This document shows, in pieces, positions 10,312 through 19,500 of a stretch of 64,000 nucleotides of DNA (positions within the stretch are counted from its first letter, which is position 1; each line of letters begins with the position of its first letter). Source of the DNA: Undaria pinnatifida (Eukaryota; Sar; Phaeophyceae; Laminariales; Alariaceae); contig JABAKD010000029.1 of the NCBI GenBank assembly GCA_012845835.1, positions 13,283,892-13,347,891 of the forward strand, in the 5' to 3' direction. A program made the position numbers and the translations under genes. Below the pieces are notes generated by a model, which made no database searches, was not told the origin of the DNA, and was given only the letters and a program-made list of their open reading frames with translations.

Positions 10312-13300
10312 CTGATTGCCACGGTAGACGGAGAGGTAGGGAGAAAAGAGATGGGAGGTACGGAGGCGGGACGGACAGGGAGATGGGGACACGGGAAGAG
10401 GGGAGACAGGAGGCAAGACGGGGTGGGGGGAAGGGGACGTGGAGAGGGTAGGGGATAATAAGAAGCGGAAGGGGGAGAGGGGAGGGGGCAAGGCGGGGGA
10501 GCGGGGGAGGCAGGACGGGGGGGGGGGGGGGGGGAGGGACGCGTCATGTTTTGGGTCGAAACTTGTCCCGAGGTATAGACCGCAAGGAACTCTATGAGAT
10601 GTGCGAAAAATCAGGAATACACACCTTGTGTATCCGGTTGCAAAATTGCTCGAGGGAAGGGTTGGTGTCATGGAGGATGACCGGCTCGTTGTAGTCTGGT
10701 ATTTGTCCCTTTGGCTTGGTGTAAATGCGGATCATGTTGCAGTAGTCCCACACCTTCTCCAGGAGCTGCACCGGCACAAACGCCATAAAAAAAGAGAACG
10801 GAGGTATTGTATACCGAGGGAGGGAGGGAGTGAGGGAGGGAGGGAGGGAGGGAGGGAGGGAGGAACAAAAAGAGGGAGAGGGTGACGGGGCGGGGGGAGA
10901 GCGAGAGAGAAACGTAGGGTGAGGACGAAATATACCCATTTGATAATAGAGGAGAAACAGGTAAACGGGCAGTGAAAGAGCTGCACGAGATAATTCACTT
11001 CGTAAGGGGTGGAAATACATCCTCAAGGCTGCAACGAGATTTGTTTACGGCGATATGATAGGGAGGTGATGCCAAATAGGGACGCGCCCAACTAAAGCGA
11101 ACATAACTGGGACCTCGAACAAAAACGATCAATCGACATGGGGCAGAGGGGGGGTCAACGTACGGACCTCATCAATGTTCCAGCCGTGAGCCGCGGAAAC
11201 CACAACGTGGTGGGGAATTTGGCAGATGATGTCCAGCTCTTCGATCGTTACCTGTCAGGAGGAGGCGGGGGAGGGGGATGAGGTAGGCAAGGCGGGAAGG
11301 GAGAGGGAGAGAGCGGACAGCGGCGATTAGCACAAGCGCGACGACGGTAGGATCTCATTCTCCTCCGAAAGACTGGATGTCGACGCTGCTAAACTACCGT
11401 TTTAGGCGGTCAATCAACAAGGGCGCGGGAGGGGGGGAATCATATCATGCATGGCCCGTACCCCTTAGGATCATACCAGGTACTAGTACACCCTTACAAG
11501 TTTACAATGCCGGGCACTTGTCGCATTGTCGACGCTCGAAGAACGAGCGAGCGAGCTGCCGGGGTAGACGAAGTAATTTAACTCCCGCAAAAACGAATTG
11601 ACCTCTGCCATGTTTGCCTTCCCACCGCAACTGGTCTGTCGTGTTCCTCACGTAAAGGGCCGGCATGTACTTCCGGTTTCCCCCGATCACCCCGATGCTG
11701 GTCGATCGTGCAATGTTCCCTCCCCACACAAAAAAAGGTACAGAAAGACTAAAGGCCTTGAAGGCCCAAAGCTAAAGGTGCGTATAATAAAACGACTTTT
11801 GTTATTATACAGTGGTGGTCTCCCTATATAGTGCCTGTATGTGCCAGCCAACAATACCGGCAGTACACAGGACACCGGCACTATTGAGTATAGTACCGAT
11901 ACTGGAATATACAAATATATACGGGGTTCCAGGCACCCCAAGCGATTTCACCGGTAATATACCGGCATTACACACTGTACAACCGGCCCTATATGGAAAC
12001 CCCCACTTGCATACTACTGTTAGCCCAAAGACGCTTTGACGGGACAACACATGACGGGCCGAAACTAGACCTTCAACCGACACCTTTGCCTCGCCACCCC
12101 CCGCACCTGATCGATCTTGTTCATCACGTACAGGGCCGGCATGTACTTCCGGTTTCCTTCGACCACGTCGATGAACTGGTCGATCGTGCAGTCTTCCCGC
12201 AGCACGACGTCGCAGCTGTGCAACCGGTACTCTCGCAGTACCGACAGGACCGTGTCGTGAGACAGCTCAGACTGAGTAAAATGGAGAATTAGGGAATCAG
12301 GGAAAATAAATCCTTCAGCAGTGCGACGTCGCGGCTGTGCAACCGGTAGTCTCGCAGCACCGACAGGATCGTGTCACGAGACAGGTCAGATTCCTATTAC
12401 AAAAAAAAACGGGAAACTACGAGTGACAGGAAAATCAGGAGAATTACGACAAACCACTTATAGAGCAAATGGGACATGGATAAAAATCAAACATGCTACT
12501 CGAAGGGGACAGCAGTTTGACTCCTCGAATGATCGCCCCTTACACTATAAAATGAGCAAAGCATCGGCTAGGTCAGATCCCTATTGATGGTCTGGTTCTT
12601 TCAGGGAGGACAAACCCCTTGGTCTACAATGATCTGCATGACCTATAGATCATCATGTTGCCGGGTGGGAGCCGGATGAGCTGAAGGATCTATTAATAGC
12701 AAATGCCACGTTGCCTGGGTTGGGTCTGTACTAATAATACACCAATCCCGCACCACATACCATGACGACAGATATAGGATCTAGATCATCTAGATCGAGA
12801 CCTGTCCGATGTGTAAAAAAGACTAAAGGTGACGTGCCCAACAGTATCGGTCTTCTAGCATCGATGATGCCCAGGTTTGACCCCTTGACTGAACGCCCCC
12901 TACACTTACAAGCAGTGAAAAATACTTTGACGCGCCCAAAAAGACCGGTCTCCTACAACGACGGGTTTGACCCCTGGACTGACCGCCCCCTATCCTTGAA
13001 AAAGTGTGCAATATCAAGGCTGAAATAGAACCACGACGGACACCACAAGGCCGGTCTCCTACAATAGCATACCCGGCATTTTATAAAAACTTTTTACTTG
13101 GGGTCATAGCCAAGGCCACCGTTTTTCTCCTTGGGAAATACGATGTCCCGCGGCTTCTGGTTGAGCCGGATCTCGGCTTCCCACACTAAAACTAGTATAT
13201 TAAGGCCCAAAGAGACCTTTCGCGCCCCCCAAAAGACCGGTGTCCTACAATAGCATACGTACAGGACTGGAAAATAATGGCAGTTTTACCTGGGGTACGA

Positions 13301-16300
13301 TTTCTTGGTAGTTAAGGCCGCCTTTATCCTTCTTCCGAAAGATGATGTCCGGTGGCTTCTGGTTGAGTCGGATCCCGAATCCGTCGAGCTCCTTCTCGAT
13401 GACCTTCTTGTGGGTCATGCTCTGAGCAGGAGAGGAACACGGGCGCAAAACAACGGCAACCCTTCAAAAACGGACCAGAAGCAAGCGAATCCGACCCCCC
13501 CCCTCCCCCCCCGAAATGTAAATGTAATGTACTACACTTCTATTTGCAAGACCTGTACCGGGAGGGGGTTCCAGGGGGGGGGGGGTACCAAAAGCCAAGC
13601 AACAAACAAGCACCAGAGTCGGATCCCGAACCCGTCTATAGCTTCTTCTCCATCACTCTCTTGTGGGTTATGCTCTGGGCTGGCGGTCAACACACGCGCA
13701 AGATAGCAATCATGAAACTCACAAAAAAAAAGGACGAGGAACCCATGGTATACCCGAGAAAAAACAATCCCGATAGGTACTACCAGGTACACTTCTAGTT
13801 CCAGATCTTAACAGGGGAGGTACACTCTAAATCAGTATCAAACATACATCAAAAACATCAGTCGCTTAAAATCCCACAGTACTGGTTTATTTTTGATTCT
13901 GACGCGGTGGGGACAAGTCGTTTAAATTTTTGTCGTTTGGTTGTTGCAGGAACGCGGCTTTGTTGTCGGACAACAATACTGCGAGTGCGATAGAAACATC
14001 TCGCGGCCCTCGTAGCGGCAATCTTTTACATGTTGAACAGCTAGGTTCCTCTAACAGACAACAGTACTTCGAGTGCGCTAGTAACATCTCGCGGCTCTCG
14101 TAGCGGCAATCTTTTACATGTTGAGCTAGGTTCCTCTAACGACACGCACAAAAAAAAGGCACAAACCTAAAAAGGTGTGCGAATCGTGGGGGTGGGGGGG
14201 TAAGGGGTTGAGGAGTGGGGGGGGGACAGGCTGGGGGGGGGAGTGGGGACGGCACGGCGCGTGTGCTCTCACCTTCATGACGTCCAAGCAAATGAGCAGC
14301 ATATTACACGTTCGTGCCGTTGATATAACCTGCAATTCAAAGGTTCAAGAGCGACGAACACGACGGTGGTGCAGCAGCCCAGCACGCGCGGTCAGAAGCG
14401 GCAGCAAGCGGCCGCGACGCAGCAAGACAGAGGATGTAAGGCAGCGGGGCGATTTGACGGATGCATGACCCAGGCCCGGTAGTTTCATTTGTCACAGCAC
14501 AGGATACTTACAAACACTAAGAAACTGTTGGATTTTACAGTCCAATGTTAATCATATCTAGTTGATTTGCAGTCGCTACGCATGAGTACACTGGGTGTCT
14601 TATACTAGATGCGGAGAAATACAACATGCAACAACAGAAAAAAATGAAGATCGTCATCACCACCACCAGCAGCAACAGCAACAACAACGCAGCAGTTTCC
14701 CCAGGAGGCAGAAAAGCCTTCAGAAACAAAAACGCGCACGTCAAACGTAGACTTGAGCCAGGGCAAGCAACGCATGGGAACGATGCGTTCGGCAACGTCT
14801 GCAGTATACCGGGCGGCGCTACGGCACCACGGGGGGGGGGTGTACTCAGTTTGCGCATGGCCCTAGTCGTATGACCATAAAGACCTTCGCATCCCTATTA
14901 TGCCGGGACGGAGTACGTCGGGTTAAGGGGGGCGATTTGACCGATTCACCGTACATAGTTTTCCTTGCTACAGTTACGGTTGCCAACACTGCAAAATGTA
15001 CACCAGGCGATTTCCAAGTAGTGCACAATCCCAACCGCGAGAGAAGAGCACCGTTTTTTTTTTCTATTACCATCCCTCACCTAAGGCGCTTCATACAGTT
15101 CACCCAGAAACTGATTCTAGAATAAAATGAAAGCGCAACCCGACAAACAAACTCATGTCCTAGGCATAAAACGAAAAGGTCTTCCAGCGATACTTCGTAT
15201 TGGGTGAAATAATCCCGAAATTATGAAAACACATTTTTCGCCAGAAACTGCAACTACCACTTTTGTAGCAGACGTCGGTCACCACTCCTTACGGGGTTCA
15301 CCTTTTCGCCGCTGCAAAAAAGCATACCTGGTACGATATTATTTACAAGTACTTTGCGCCAAAAACGGCGGGGTCATTGTGGAAGGGGTCAAACCAGAGT
15401 TAGGTGCACAAAGCTATCGTGTATGTGTTTCATGCAACAGTAGCCCAAAACGCCTGCAGACTGGGTCGGGGGGGAGAGATGAAGGGAGGGTGTGCCAACC
15501 ACCGAGCCAGGGAAGGGGGGTGTGCTAACCACCGAGCCAGGGAGGGAGGGTGTCCTAACCACCGAGCCAACAATTACTGCGTGCTACATATACAAAATAG
15601 TGGTGCCTCAGCACATCGTGGGTGGCGGTCTATTTTCTGCGTTGCGGTTTGTCTGGGGAGGGGGTTTTTACCTGTCGTCCCCGACCCTTCCCGTCCTTCG
15701 CGCCCTCGATAATACCGGGCAAATCCAACATCTGGATCTTCGCCCCTCTGTAGTTTAATGTCCCGGGAACGGCGGTAAGCGTTGTGAACTGTTGTCGCGG
15801 TGGTGAGTTTGCACACCGTGGGCATTCGACACGGAGGGGGGGGGGGGGAGGGAGGGAGGGAGGGAGGGGGAGGGAGAGGAAGGGAGCGCTCTGTAGGTCA
15901 GTGATATCAGTATAAAAAACTATTAGTGAATCTATTAATAGAAAGACCATGCAATCGCGATCGTCTCTTCGCCGGCCGAACATTCAACACAAAACGTTAC
16001 GTCCGGTACACGAGGGTAGGAGTGTGCCTAGGCTTATGTAAACAACTTCAAAGGCCATCAGCGGCCACAAAGACATCATGGTGGCCACAGGAGGAGGTCT
16101 ACTGCAGTCGCAGACCACGCTCTTACATGCTCGTAGGGCTGCGAGCGGTCTGGACTTGACGGCTAAAAGGTAGTTACTATTAATAGTTGGGGTGGCGAAA
16201 TAAGCCAAAACAGTGACTATACAAAAATTCAGTCTTTCTCGACAAAAAAACACATTGCGAGCCACGAACGCACCATTCAGGTACTAAAACGCAAACATCC

Positions 16301-18575
16301 GCAGCTAGCAAATAGGAAGCAACTGTATCGTATAGTAACACCTATCTGGCAGCCAACTACCACCATGAAGGATCGGCGGCTTACTATTAGTGCATAAATA
16401 GTATACTATTAGTATAGTCGGCCAACTCGCAGCCCTACTATTTGGTGTGCTGTGCTGGACAGCCAGACGAGGCCCCACCAACTCAACCCCCTTCGTTCCG
16501 CGAAGAACCACGTGCCAACCGCGCAACATGACACCAGCACCCTGTGTTCAGAAAACAGAAGACCCCTACGACCTCGTGGTATCCCTGGTACAGCAGTACC
16601 ACTATGCTTTAACAGTGCTAAGAAAACAAGAAAACAAAGCGCTTAAACAGTGCTGAGGAAGGAAAAACTCCCTACATGTTTAGCGGTTCTGCAAGCAGCA
16701 GTACAATGGGGGTCTCCCTATGGTGCCGGTGGAATAGTGCCTGTTGCCGGCACAGTGCCGGTGAAATCGATTGGCACGATTGAATTGGAAATGTGTACTA
16801 AACCCAATAGTACTGGTGTGCGAGAACGTGCCGGTATTGTTGGCTGGCACATACCGGCCCTACAGAAGGCCACTACTGCTGCACTTGCCTCGTACGCGGC
16901 TGCTTCACTGTGCGTCCCCGTGAGCTTCGTTAGCAGCGTAGACTTGCCAACCGAGGGGAAGCCCACGAACCCTACTCGCGTATCTCCCGCCTTGCTTACG
17001 TCGAAACCCCGCCCTCCGCCTCCACCCCCGCCCCTCCCGCCGGAATCAGCCTCGAGAAGTTCCCTTTAATGGTAATGCAATAGATGTGGGGGTGGGGGTA
17101 GGATGGGGGCGAGGATTGGTGTAGGGCAGGGTAGGGCGGGGTTGGGTGGGGGTGGGGGTGCGGGTGTGGGTGTGTGTGGGTGTGGGTGCGGATGGCGGTA
17201 GGTTTGGCTGGGATTGGGTGGGATGGAGTCGGGTGGGGTGGGGTGCGAGGGGTGGGATGTGGTGGGGCTAATGCTGAGGCGAAAATAAATGATGCTCAGC
17301 GGCGCGTACCAGGTCTAGAAATGAACAACTATTGCCTATGCTCAAGTCGGTGTCACACTAAGCTTTCAGCTTTTAATCTCATGAGTGGGCGTTTCTCAAG
17401 GCTGGTGCCACCATAAGGTTTCATTCAGCCTTGCTCAAGAGAACTCGAAGGCGATTGTTGTCGGCGGGCCAATACTGTATCGCACAGACGCACCTCTTCA
17501 GCTTGGCCAGCTTGGCCTTGATGAGCCCGAGGTGCTGGCTGGTCGCCTTGTTCTTCTGAGTCTTGCTGTACTGTTATTATTATTAATAGGCGTTACGGGA
17601 AGGGGACAAGATAAGCGAAAACGTTAGCACTGGGTAACTGGTTATACACAGTGTATGGCAACGAGGTGAGCGCCCCAATGTTCGAGGTATTATCAAAGGA
17701 GTAGGAACACAGTGCTTCGTGTCGAAGGGGATGCGTGGTCAATGGTTACACGACCAAGGCAAGCAACACCCGCGCCCCCATGATCGTCAAAAGCGGGGAA
17801 CCTCTTGCCCGCACAATACACCAAGAATTGTGCGATCCCACATGGTACTACTCTGTAGGTGTGAGCTTACAGACAGCAGCTACACAGCAGCAGGTGCACT
17901 GCTGCTGCATCAGTGTTCAAACCGCAAGTCCAACGTTTGAAATCATACCGGTACAGAGACCAGGTGGCTGAAAGGCTTCGAGACCAACCGGCCTGGCGCC
18001 TGAGCCGAGCGCTGCTCCACTTGCTACTTCTGCTGTTGTAGTGGCTCTAAGTGTCTCGTGTGCGTCCACGAGGGCTTAGTGGCAGCACGAACAGTATGGA
18101 CTACTTGGGGCGCTCGATTCGACCTACAGCAGTAGACTATATACCAGGCTATATACGGACAAAGCTCAAGTAGTGCACGCGCTCGTGCAGCAATGAAGTA
18201 GAATACCTGGTAGGAGATAGGAAGACACGAGGGGACGAACAACACGTGAGCGGATGGACCAACCCCGACCTATGGCGTGGGGCCAACGGCACTAGCACTA
18301 GCAACCCGTGTGTTAGCCTTAATAGAGTGCGTACAACTGTCTGTGCGCCTGAACACATCAACAATGCACATCACATCATACTTGCTGATGTAATCATCGT
18401 GTCGAGTGAAGATGTCTGTCACGAGAGAAGGAAGCAAAGCAGGGAAAAAGGCTGCATCCCATATATGTGCGCTTCAATATGGCTTAAATTGAGGAAATCG
18501 GGCCAAGCTCGCAACTTTCACGCAAGTTACCTCATTCTCCAGCTCCTGGATCTTCGACCTGATGCTGTCTGACAT
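10186..18575 (-). CDS. DRG1: DRG1, developmentally regulated GTP-binding protein (ten exons)
   Basis: OBG-type GTPase of the DRG family. In other eukaryotes DRG1 binds a DFRP partner and acts in the cytoplasm on translating ribosomes. Exons: 18575-18531, 17570-17494, 17063-16889, 15788-15672, 14329-14273, 13421-13290, 12271-12107, 11251-11168, 10765-10625, 10311-10186. They join in frame to 372 residues, close to the usual 367. Order: N-terminal helices ([14 protein letters not shown]), a Gly-rich linker, G1 GFPSVGKS, G2 region TTLT, G3 DLPGIIEG, the family stretch [11 protein letters not shown]4 NKID, G5-like VSAAHGWN, then the TGS domain (IYTKPKGQ to VWGSSVKH) ending VQIVKKI. Introns are GT-AG except intron 3, which has a GC donor. 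It shares a 204-bp start-to-start region with SAE1. Several exons have decayed copies nearby. The identification is secure; only the first short exon rests on context. Confidence 0.95.
10330..10540 (+). repeat. Purine-rich tract in DRG1 intron 9
   Basis: Plus strand is almost all G and A, ending in a G run of about 16-18. The transcribed strand of DRG1 is therefore a pyrimidine tract in the RNA. Confidence 0.85.
10625..10765 (-). CDS. DRG1: DRG1 exon 9, start of TGS domain
   Basis: 47 codons including [20 protein letters not shown] and EQFCNRIHK. Donor GTGTGT. Confidence 0.97.
10818..10866 (+). repeat. (GGGA)n tract in DRG1 intron 8
   Basis: About 12 GGGA units with one GTGA interruption. 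A similar tract lies at 15836-15890 in intron 3. Confidence 0.9.
11168..11251 (-). CDS. DRG1: DRG1 exon 8
   Basis: 28 codons, [20 protein letters not shown] and then AHGWNIDE. The donor GTCCGT is weaker than the others. Confidence 0.93.
11624..11722 (-). pseudogene. Decayed copy of the 3' half of DRG1 exon 7
   Basis: On minus it reads [17 protein letters not shown], against [17 protein letters not shown] in the real exon about 480 bp away. The G4 motif NKID has become NTTD, so this copy could not serve as an exon. Confidence 0.85.
11810..12019. mobile_element. MITE R1, best-preserved copy with TA duplication
   Basis: 210 bp, TA-CAGTGGTGG ... CTACTG-TA. The inverted ends include CTCCCTATATAGTGCC on the left and GGCCCTATATGGAAACCCC on the right. 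TA on both sides and CAGT termini are typical of Tc1/mariner/pogo-type MITEs. Located in DRG1 intron 7. Confidence 0.85.
12107..12271 (-). CDS. DRG1: DRG1 exon 7 with NKID motif
   Basis: 55 codons ending [20 protein letters not shown], the G4 base-recognition motif. Donor GTGCGG. Decayed copies lie on both sides. Confidence 0.97.
12314..12393 (-). pseudogene. Decayed copy of the 5' half of DRG1 exon 7
   Basis: On minus it reads [19 protein letters not shown], against [19 protein letters not shown] in the real exon 45 bp away. Its flanks diverge. Confidence 0.85.
12570..12800 (-). repeat. R6 repeat, inverted copy in DRG1 intron 6
   Basis: Shares AGATCATCATGTTGCCGGG- and TTGCCTGGGTTGG-like blocks, in inverse order, with 1640-1880 and 2425-2670. 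Confidence 0.55.
12860..13090 (+). repeat. Degenerate tandem repeat of about 95-100 bp
   Basis: Two to three units sharing GGTTTGACCCC, ACTGA(A/C)CGCCCCCTA and CCGGTCTCCTACAA. A related fragment lies at 13205-13258. Confidence 0.7.
13093..13186 (-). pseudogene. Decayed copy of the 3' half of DRG1 exon 6
   Basis: On minus it reads [20 protein letters not shown], against [20 protein letters not shown] in the real exon about 100 bp away. Its boundary sequence does not carry over a clean donor. Confidence 0.85.
13290..13421 (-). CDS. DRG1: DRG1 exon 6
   Basis: 44 codons including [17 protein letters not shown] and [10 protein letters not shown]. Decayed copies lie on both sides. Confidence 0.97.
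13618..13684 (-). pseudogene. Decayed copy of the 5' half of DRG1 exon 6
   Basis: Nucleotide match to the [17 protein letters not shown] coding part. The acceptor side (GCCCAGAGCATAACCCACAA on minus) is still recognisable, but the reading frame is interrupted. Confidence 0.8.
13965..14140. repeat. Tandem duplication of about 85 bp in DRG1 intron 5
   Basis: Two units sharing CGTAGCGGCAATCTTTTACA and AGCTAGGTTCCTCTAAC, differing at about a tenth of positions. Confidence 0.9.
14273..14329 (-). CDS. DRG1: DRG1 exon 5
   Basis: 19 codons, [19 protein letters not shown]. Phase 0 at both ends with donor GTGAGA. Confidence 0.95.
14828..14945 (-). repeat. R5 C-tailed repeat, inverted copy
   Basis: The reverse complement gives CCCGACGTACTCCGTCCCGG, then GGATGCGAAGGTCT and a C-run. 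Located in DRG1 intron 4. Confidence 0.7.
15083..15172 (+). repeat. R2 repeat
   Basis: GCGCTTCATACAGTTCACCC, then AAACTGATTCTAGAATAAAA and GAAAGCGCAACCC. In DRG1 intron 4. Confidence 0.6.
15490..15575 (+). repeat. Tandem triplication of about 38 bp
   Basis: Three units built on AACCACCGAGCCAGGGA and a GGGTGTGC or GGGTGTCC tail. In DRG1 intron 4. Confidence 0.85.
15672..15788 (-). CDS. DRG1: DRG1 exon 4 with switch regions
   Basis: 39 codons, from [10 protein letters not shown] to [18 protein letters not shown]. The acceptor is CAACAG and the donor GTAAAA. Confidence 0.97.
16699..16878. mobile_element. MITE R1 abutting the DRG1 intron 3 donor
   Basis: About 180 bp, with CAGT ends, GGGTCTCCCTATGGTGCCGG on one side and CCGGCCCTACAGAAGGCC on the other. 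On the DRG1 strand it begins 10 bp downstream of the GC donor. Confidence 0.8.
16889..17063 (-). CDS. DRG1: DRG1 exon 3 with P-loop
   Basis: Carries the Gly-rich linker and G1 motif GFPSVGKS, ending SEAAAYE. The donor is GCAAGT, a GC-AG intron, with a MITE starting about 10 bp inside the intron. Confidence 0.95.
17085..17265 (+). repeat. G/T-rich low-complexity tract in DRG1 intron 2
   Basis: Built of GGGTGGGGG- and GTGTGGGTG-like words. Openness of the frame is compositional. Confidence 0.85.
17494..17570 (-). CDS. DRG1: DRG1 exon 2
   Basis: Encodes [16 protein letters not shown] and then IKAKLAKLK. It ends in phase 2 at donor GTGCGT; the acceptor is AACAG. Confidence 0.95.
18531..18575 (-). 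CDS. DRG1: DRG1 exon 1
   Basis: Encodes [15 protein letters not shown], ending at a GTAACT donor in phase 0. The family N-terminus is a similar short helix. Confidence 0.85.
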
Positions 18576-18779
18576 GGTAGAAAACTCCTTTCCACGGTCC
18601 TGAGGGGGGCTTACTGCCTGGTCTGTGCGGCGCCAGCCTCAGAACACGAAACCACACCAACACCACCCCGAAACCGACACGCCCAAAACTTATATGGAAA
18701 CCCTTTTTCGGCAGCCTACGCAGGCCGAACCTTCTTTGATCTCATCTCGAAGACCGAGCTTCGTACAGACACACAGATA
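18576..18779. promoter_or_regulatory. Bidirectional promoter region between DRG1 and SAE1
   Basis: 204 bp between the divergent ATGs. It contains a CCACACCAACACCACCCC stretch and a TTATATGG word at 18690-18697 that could act as a TATA-like element. No core promoter is proven; the assignment comes from the head-to-head geometry and the lack of room for anything else. Confidence 0.7.
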
Positions 18780-18845
18780 ATGTCAGCGGAAAACGACCCC
18801 CAGCAGAGATCTCCGGCGAGAAACGCAACGGATGGTGAAGACGAG
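18780..18845 (+). CDS. SAE1: SAE1 exon 1 (predicted)
   Basis: 22 codons from MSAENDPQQRSP to DGEDE, acidic and unstructured like other SAE1 N-termini. The donor is GTGTGT and the phase fits exon 2. Confidence 0.6.
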
Positions 18846-19436
18846 GTGTGTCGTGTTTGGCAAGATAAGGAAATACTTCGGTCATGAAAGCATGATCACA
18901 ACGCATCCCAAATTGTCGGCCAGGCATCGTGGCGACCCACTTGCACCGAGATCACGCCGTCCGATCTTTGTGGCTAGGTTATGCCACAGCATCCGTGGAT
19001 GCCCGTTGGAAACGACCTATCTCATTCTAGCCCCAAGAACAATGCGTTTGGTGCCCCGTCATGACCGTAGCGTGCAAGAATGATGCAGGGCAGAGCAGCT
19101 TCTCTGTCATCATCGTGTTGTTCCCCTCATCTTCGAGCACTCTGAGCCAGGCTTGAAAGCTTCAACCCCAGACAACGCCACCACCACCACCACCACCATG
19201 ACCGCCTTGACCACCATCATGTGGCAACTTGTATATGACCAACTACTTGCAAGGGCGTTCTACATTGTCAACACACTACTTTTGATACGATACGAGCCGC
19301 ATGCTTGGCGCAATGCGCTCGCCGCACACGAGGGCAAATTTGAATTTTGACCGGTCTGCGGAAAGAATTTGAATCCACGCGCGGGAAAGGACAAAATTCG
19401 TACCCTCGTACCAGTAGTACACGTTTGATTCGAACG

Positions 19437-19500
<64 letters not shown>

